From an uncultured Rhodospirillaceae bacterium (GTDB taxonomy: Bacteria > Pseudomonadota > Alphaproteobacteria > Reyranellales > Reyranellaceae), in NCBI GenBank assembly GCA_945952105.1, contig CAMFGZ010000002.1, positions 1 to 64,000 on the forward strand: a stretch of 64,000 nt of DNA, given 5' to 3'. Numbering within the stretch: position 1 is the first letter of the stretch; each line of letters opens with the position of its first letter. The position numbers and the translations under genes were made by a program. Of this stretch, positions 61,415 to 64,000 are shown in pieces. Under the pieces are notes generated by a model. That model worked only from the letters and a program-made list of their open reading frames with translations, searched no databases and had not been told where the DNA came from.

Positions 61415-63082
61415 GTGAGCGAAGAGCGGCCGAAAGGTCGCCGAACCGACGTTGCCCTGCTGGTGATCGGCAGCAGCGCGGTTCTGATCGCCATCATCCT
61501 GTGGTTCGACAATGCGCAGGGCGGGCTGACGGGCAACGGTGTCTTCAAGAGCCTCGAACTGAAGCCGTGGGTGGTCGATCCGGCGAACGCGCCGCTCTAC
61601 GCCTCGAACTATCTCTTCTATCCCTTCTACGGCGCGCTCTGCCGCCTGCTCGACCTGCTGGGCGTCTTCGCGGGCGATCCGCGTCGGCAACTCACGATCC
61701 TGAACGCGCTGAGCGCCAGCCTGTCGGTGGGCGTCGCCTACCTGCTGGCCCGGGCGATTACCGGCAACCGCGTCGTCGCGCTGCTGACCGGAGTCTTTCA
61801 CCTGGCAACCAGCCACGTGATGTTCCTCGCGATCGTCAACGAGGACATCATGCCGAGCTACACGGTGATGTTCGCGGCGATGGCGCTGGGCGCGGTGTGG
61901 CTCGCGCGTCCGACGGCCCTGCGCGTGGTCGCCGTGTCGGTCCTCTTCTCGATCGGGTGGCTGTTCGAATGGCGGCTGATGTTCCCCACCCTGCCCGCGA
62001 TGCTGGCCGCTCTCTGGCTGTGCGAGCGCCGCTGGTCCCTGCGCTTCGCCTGGATTGCGCTGTTCCTCGTCGCGCTGGTCGCGACCGCGACGCTGGTAGC
62101 GCTGGCCTGGCAGGGACATGAAGGCGCCGTCGGGCCGTTCGACCTCATCTGGACGGGCAAAGCGGTGCGCTCGGTCTGGGCAGGCTTCACCTGGCCCAAG
62201 GTCGGCTATCTTTGGGACGGCATCGTGGCCTACCTGCTGGGCACCGGCGTCACGACCTTCGACGCCCTGCCCGGCTGGGACATCTGGCGCTTCGCGACGA
62301 CCTTGTGGCTGATCGTCATGGCCTGGGGCGCGGGCTCGATCCTGTGGCGCGCCCGGGACGACGGACGGGCACGCGCCCTCGTCGCGATCTTCGGCGTCAC
62401 CTTCCTCGCCGGCGAGGTCTTCAACCTCTACTCCCAGCCGCAGGATCCGCAGATGCAGATCAACGTCATGGCCTGGGTCACACCCGCCTGGGCCCTAACC
62501 CTGCTGGCGGTGCGGCGGCGCTGGCCTGCCCGCGGTCTCCCCGCGATGGCCGGCCTCACCGTGGCCCTGTTCGCCTACAATGTCTGGAGCATCGCGCCCT
62601 TGCGGGGCCTCGACAGCAAGTGGCGCCAGGCCATCGAGCGGCTGGAGCAGCAGGGCGATCCATCCCGCACCGTTTTCCTGCTGCACGACTTCGACTGGAC
62701 GATGGTCTACGCGTCGCTGCACTGGGGGACGGCGGAGCCTGGCGTCGCGGAGCTTGGGCCGGCGCCGCAAGCTCGTCCCAAATTCAAGTGGATCGGCTTT
62801 ACCGGCACCGTGTTGCGCCATCCCGACTGGAGCACCGAGCAGCATGTCGAGGCGCTGCGACGACAGATCGATCGCGCGTTGGAGCTCGGCTACGAGGTGA
62901 TGGTCGTGCGCCTCTGGGACATTCCCGAGGCTCAATTGCTGACGGAGACCGGCATGGTGGCCCATCCCGCCCGGCTCGGTGCGCTGCAACGCATGCTTCG
63001 CACCGACTATGTCGCGACGCCGGCCTCCGTCGATCCGGTCGCCGGGTCCATCTACCGGCTGCACCGCGCCGCCGGTCGCTGA
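61415..63082 (+). CDS. GT-C-like polytopic membrane protein (paralogue 2)
   Basis: A 555-residue protein of about eleven helices, paralogous along its whole length to the protein encoded at 33960-35612: shared ASNYLFYPFYG, EDIMPSY, LFEWRLMFPTLPA, NLYSQPQDPQMQINVM, PKFKWIGFTGTVLRHPDW and LGYEVMVVRLW. A GTG start is chosen to match the paralogue's length; a TTG 18 codons upstream is possible. It stands alone, without the GtrB-like partner, just after tRNA-Glu. Confidence 0.78.
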   Translation: MSEERPKGRRTDVALLVIGSSAVLIAIILWFDNAQGGLTGNGVFKSLELKPWVVDPANAPLYASNYLFYPFYGALCRLLDLLGVFAGDPRRQLTILNALSASLSVGVAYLLARAITGNRVVALLTGVFHLATSHVMFLAIVNEDIMPSYTVMFAAMALGAVWLARPTALRVVAVSVLFSIGWLFEWRLMFPTLPAMLAALWLCERRWSLRFAWIALFLVALVATATLVALAWQGHEGAVGPFDLIWTGKAVRSVWAGFTWPKVGYLWDGIVAYLLGTGVTTFDALPGWDIWRFATTLWLIVMAWGAGSILWRARDDGRARALVAIFGVTFLAGEVFNLYSQPQDPQMQINVMAWVTPAWALTLLAVRRRWPARGLPAMAGLTVALFAYNVWSIAPLRGLDSKWRQAIERLEQQGDPSRTVFLLHDFDWTMVYASLHWGTAEPGVAELGPAPQARPKFKWIGFTGTVLRHPDWSTEQHVEALRRQIDRALELGYEVMVVRLWDIPEAQLLTETGMVAHPARLGALQRMLRTDYVATPASVDPVAGSIYRLHRAAGR

Positions 63083-63086
63083 CGGA

Positions 63087-64000
63087 CTACATCGTGGCCT
63101 GCTGGATGCGCCGCTCGTCGAGCCCGACCGAGCGCGCGGTCTCGACGATCGCCGCCCATGTATCGTCCGGCAGCGGCACGCCCTCGGCGAGACGCTTGGC
63201 GCGCGTGCGAACTTCCTGCTCGCCCGGCACCAGGATCTCGACGCCGGGCGTGGCCGGCTTGGAGCCCTTCACGAAGCCCACATACTTGGCGATGTCGGTC
63301 GGGAAAAAGCCCTCGGCGTCGAACACCTTGGGATCGACGTAGAAGGACAACATGCCGTTGGCGAAACGCCCGCGCTTGGGATCGGTCGCCCCGGTGCCCG
63401 AGAGCGAGCCGCCCAGGATCTCGCACATGAAGGCGAGGCCCGAGCCCTTGTGGTCGCCGAAGGCGCGGATGGCGCCGGTGCCCTTGCTATGATCGCGCGG
63501 ACCCGTCGGCGTATAGTCGCCGTAGAGCAGGTGCGGGTCGGCGCTGGGCTTGCCGTCCGGACCGATCAGAGCCCCCTCGGGAAGCTTCTTGCCGCCTTGG
63601 CTCGTCACCAGCACCTTGCCTTCGGCCACGATCGAGGTGGCGAAGTCGAGGACCAGCGGATCCTCGCCCGGCCGCGGGACGCCCACGCAATAGGGCGCCG
63701 TCGAGAAACGGCGCTCGACTCCACCGAACGGCGCCACCAGCACGCTGCCCGAGGCGTTGACGAAATGGACCGAAACGAGACCCGCCTCGGCCGCCATTTC
63801 CGCCCAGTCGCCGACCCGGCCGACATGGCCCGCGTTGCGCAGGGTCACGGCCGAGAGGCCGTTCTTCAGGCACTTGTCGATGCCGATCTGCACGGCCTGC
63901 GGCGTCACCGTCTGGCCGAAGCCGTACTTGCCGTCGACGACGGCGATCACCGGCGTGTCGACCAGCACGTCGACCTTCACATCGGCAATGACGGTGCCGC
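63087..64000 (-). CDS. Ldh-family (malate/L-sulfolactate-type) dehydrogenase, 5' end beyond the window
   Basis: NAD(P)-dependent oxidoreductase of the LDH2/MDH2 family. The visible roughly 300 residues include LRNAGHVGRVGDWAEMAAEAG (catalytic His region), VNASGSVLVAPFGG, LDFATSIVAEGKV, and the C-terminal FGDHKGSGLAFMCEILGGSLSG. The N-terminal part lies past the right edge, so start and length are unknown. Substrate could be malate, lactate, sulfolactate or ureidoglycolate. Confidence 0.88.
   Translation of the reverse strand, partial: GTVIADVKVDVLVDTPVIAVVDGKYGFGQTVTPQAVQIGIDKCLKNGLSAVTLRNAGHVGRVGDWAEMAAEAGLVSVHFVNASGSVLVAPFGGVERRFSTAPYCVGVPRPGEDPLVLDFATSIVAEGKVLVTSQGGKKLPEGALIGPDGKPSADPHLLYGDYTPTGPRDHSKGTGAIRAFGDHKGSGLAFMCEILGGSLSGTGATDPKRGRFANGMLSFYVDPKVFDAEGFFPTDIAKYVGFVKGSKPATPGVEILVPGEQEVRTRAKRLAEGVPLPDDTWAAIVETARSVGLDERRIQQATM

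Overview
The window is a GC-rich, densely packed chromosomal segment that looks like an alphaproteobacterium (a Reyranella- or Rhodospirillales/Hyphomicrobiales-type lineage is my guess, not proven). The clues are a GTTC-N7-GTTC LexA box in front of recA, a hisZ-purA pair, a fused indolepyruvate:ferredoxin oxidoreductase, TctC/Bug-type solute receptors, family III CoA-transferases, and a dispersed palindromic repeat of a kind I recall from alphaproteobacterial genomes. I see no rRNA, CRISPR, phage or transposase. One tRNA, tRNA-Glu(CTC), is present.

Layout. 0-9 kb: a 2-hydroxyacid dehydrogenase, an unknown polytopic protein, a SanA/YdcF-like protein, a small lipoprotein, coupled ABC1-kinase and NAD-epimerase genes, oligoendopeptidase F, and a coupled UDP-sugar epimerase and small P-loop ATPase. 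9-14 kb: the fused indolepyruvate:ferredoxin oxidoreductase, then a small AT-richer island with a HEPN-like gene and a PIN/RHH toxin-antitoxin pair that carries a clear operator. 14-23 kb: a luciferase-like monooxygenase, a PRC-barrel protein, alaS with three small envelope genes, a YkgJ cysteine-cluster protein, recA with its SOS box, and an SbtA-like transporter divergent from a LysR regulator. 24-29 kb: a CoA-transferase, an unknown protein, and a tricarballylate dehydrogenase-like flavoprotein followed by a TctC-like receptor. 29-34 kb (minus strand): serC, serA, a small membrane protein, then two genes interrupted by in-frame TGA. 34-38 kb: a four-gene surface-polymer operon. 38-49 kb: hisZ, purA, a peptide ABC receptor, an APT/choline-kinase-like protein, a ThDP enzyme, an alpha/beta hydrolase, rpoH with a CIRCE element, rluD and an L-threonine aldolase. 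49-60 kb: molybdenum and catabolic genes, including a BisC-like reductase, hemP, a FAD subunit with a fused FeS-Mo hydroxylase, a double-ABM membrane protein, a methyltransferase, a phytanoyl-CoA-dioxygenase-like protein, a DUF3828-like protein and a class II aldolase. 60-64 kb: a secreted trypsin-like protease, tRNA-Glu, a second copy of the GT-C-like membrane protein and a truncated Ldh-family dehydrogenase.

The most exciting observation is a probable two-gene selenoprotein operon (28944-30391, minus). An AhpD/carboxymuconolactone-decarboxylase-like protein has its CxxC motif changed to C-P-F-TGA. The next gene, a glycine/sarcosine/betaine/D-proline reductase B-like protein, has a U-P-V-C motif encoded as TGA-P-V-C. 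In both genes the reading frame and homology continue unbroken through the TGA. In both, a perfect stem with a five-base CGUG-containing loop sits 10-12 nt downstream, as expected of a bacterial SECIS element. A conventional annotation would report four broken ORFs here. Other notable signals are a CIRCE element (17 of 18 consensus bases) in front of rpoH, the LexA box at recA, the toxin-antitoxin operator, a family of long palindromic repeats around serC/serA, and two unlinked paralogues of an uncharacterised GT-C-like membrane protein.
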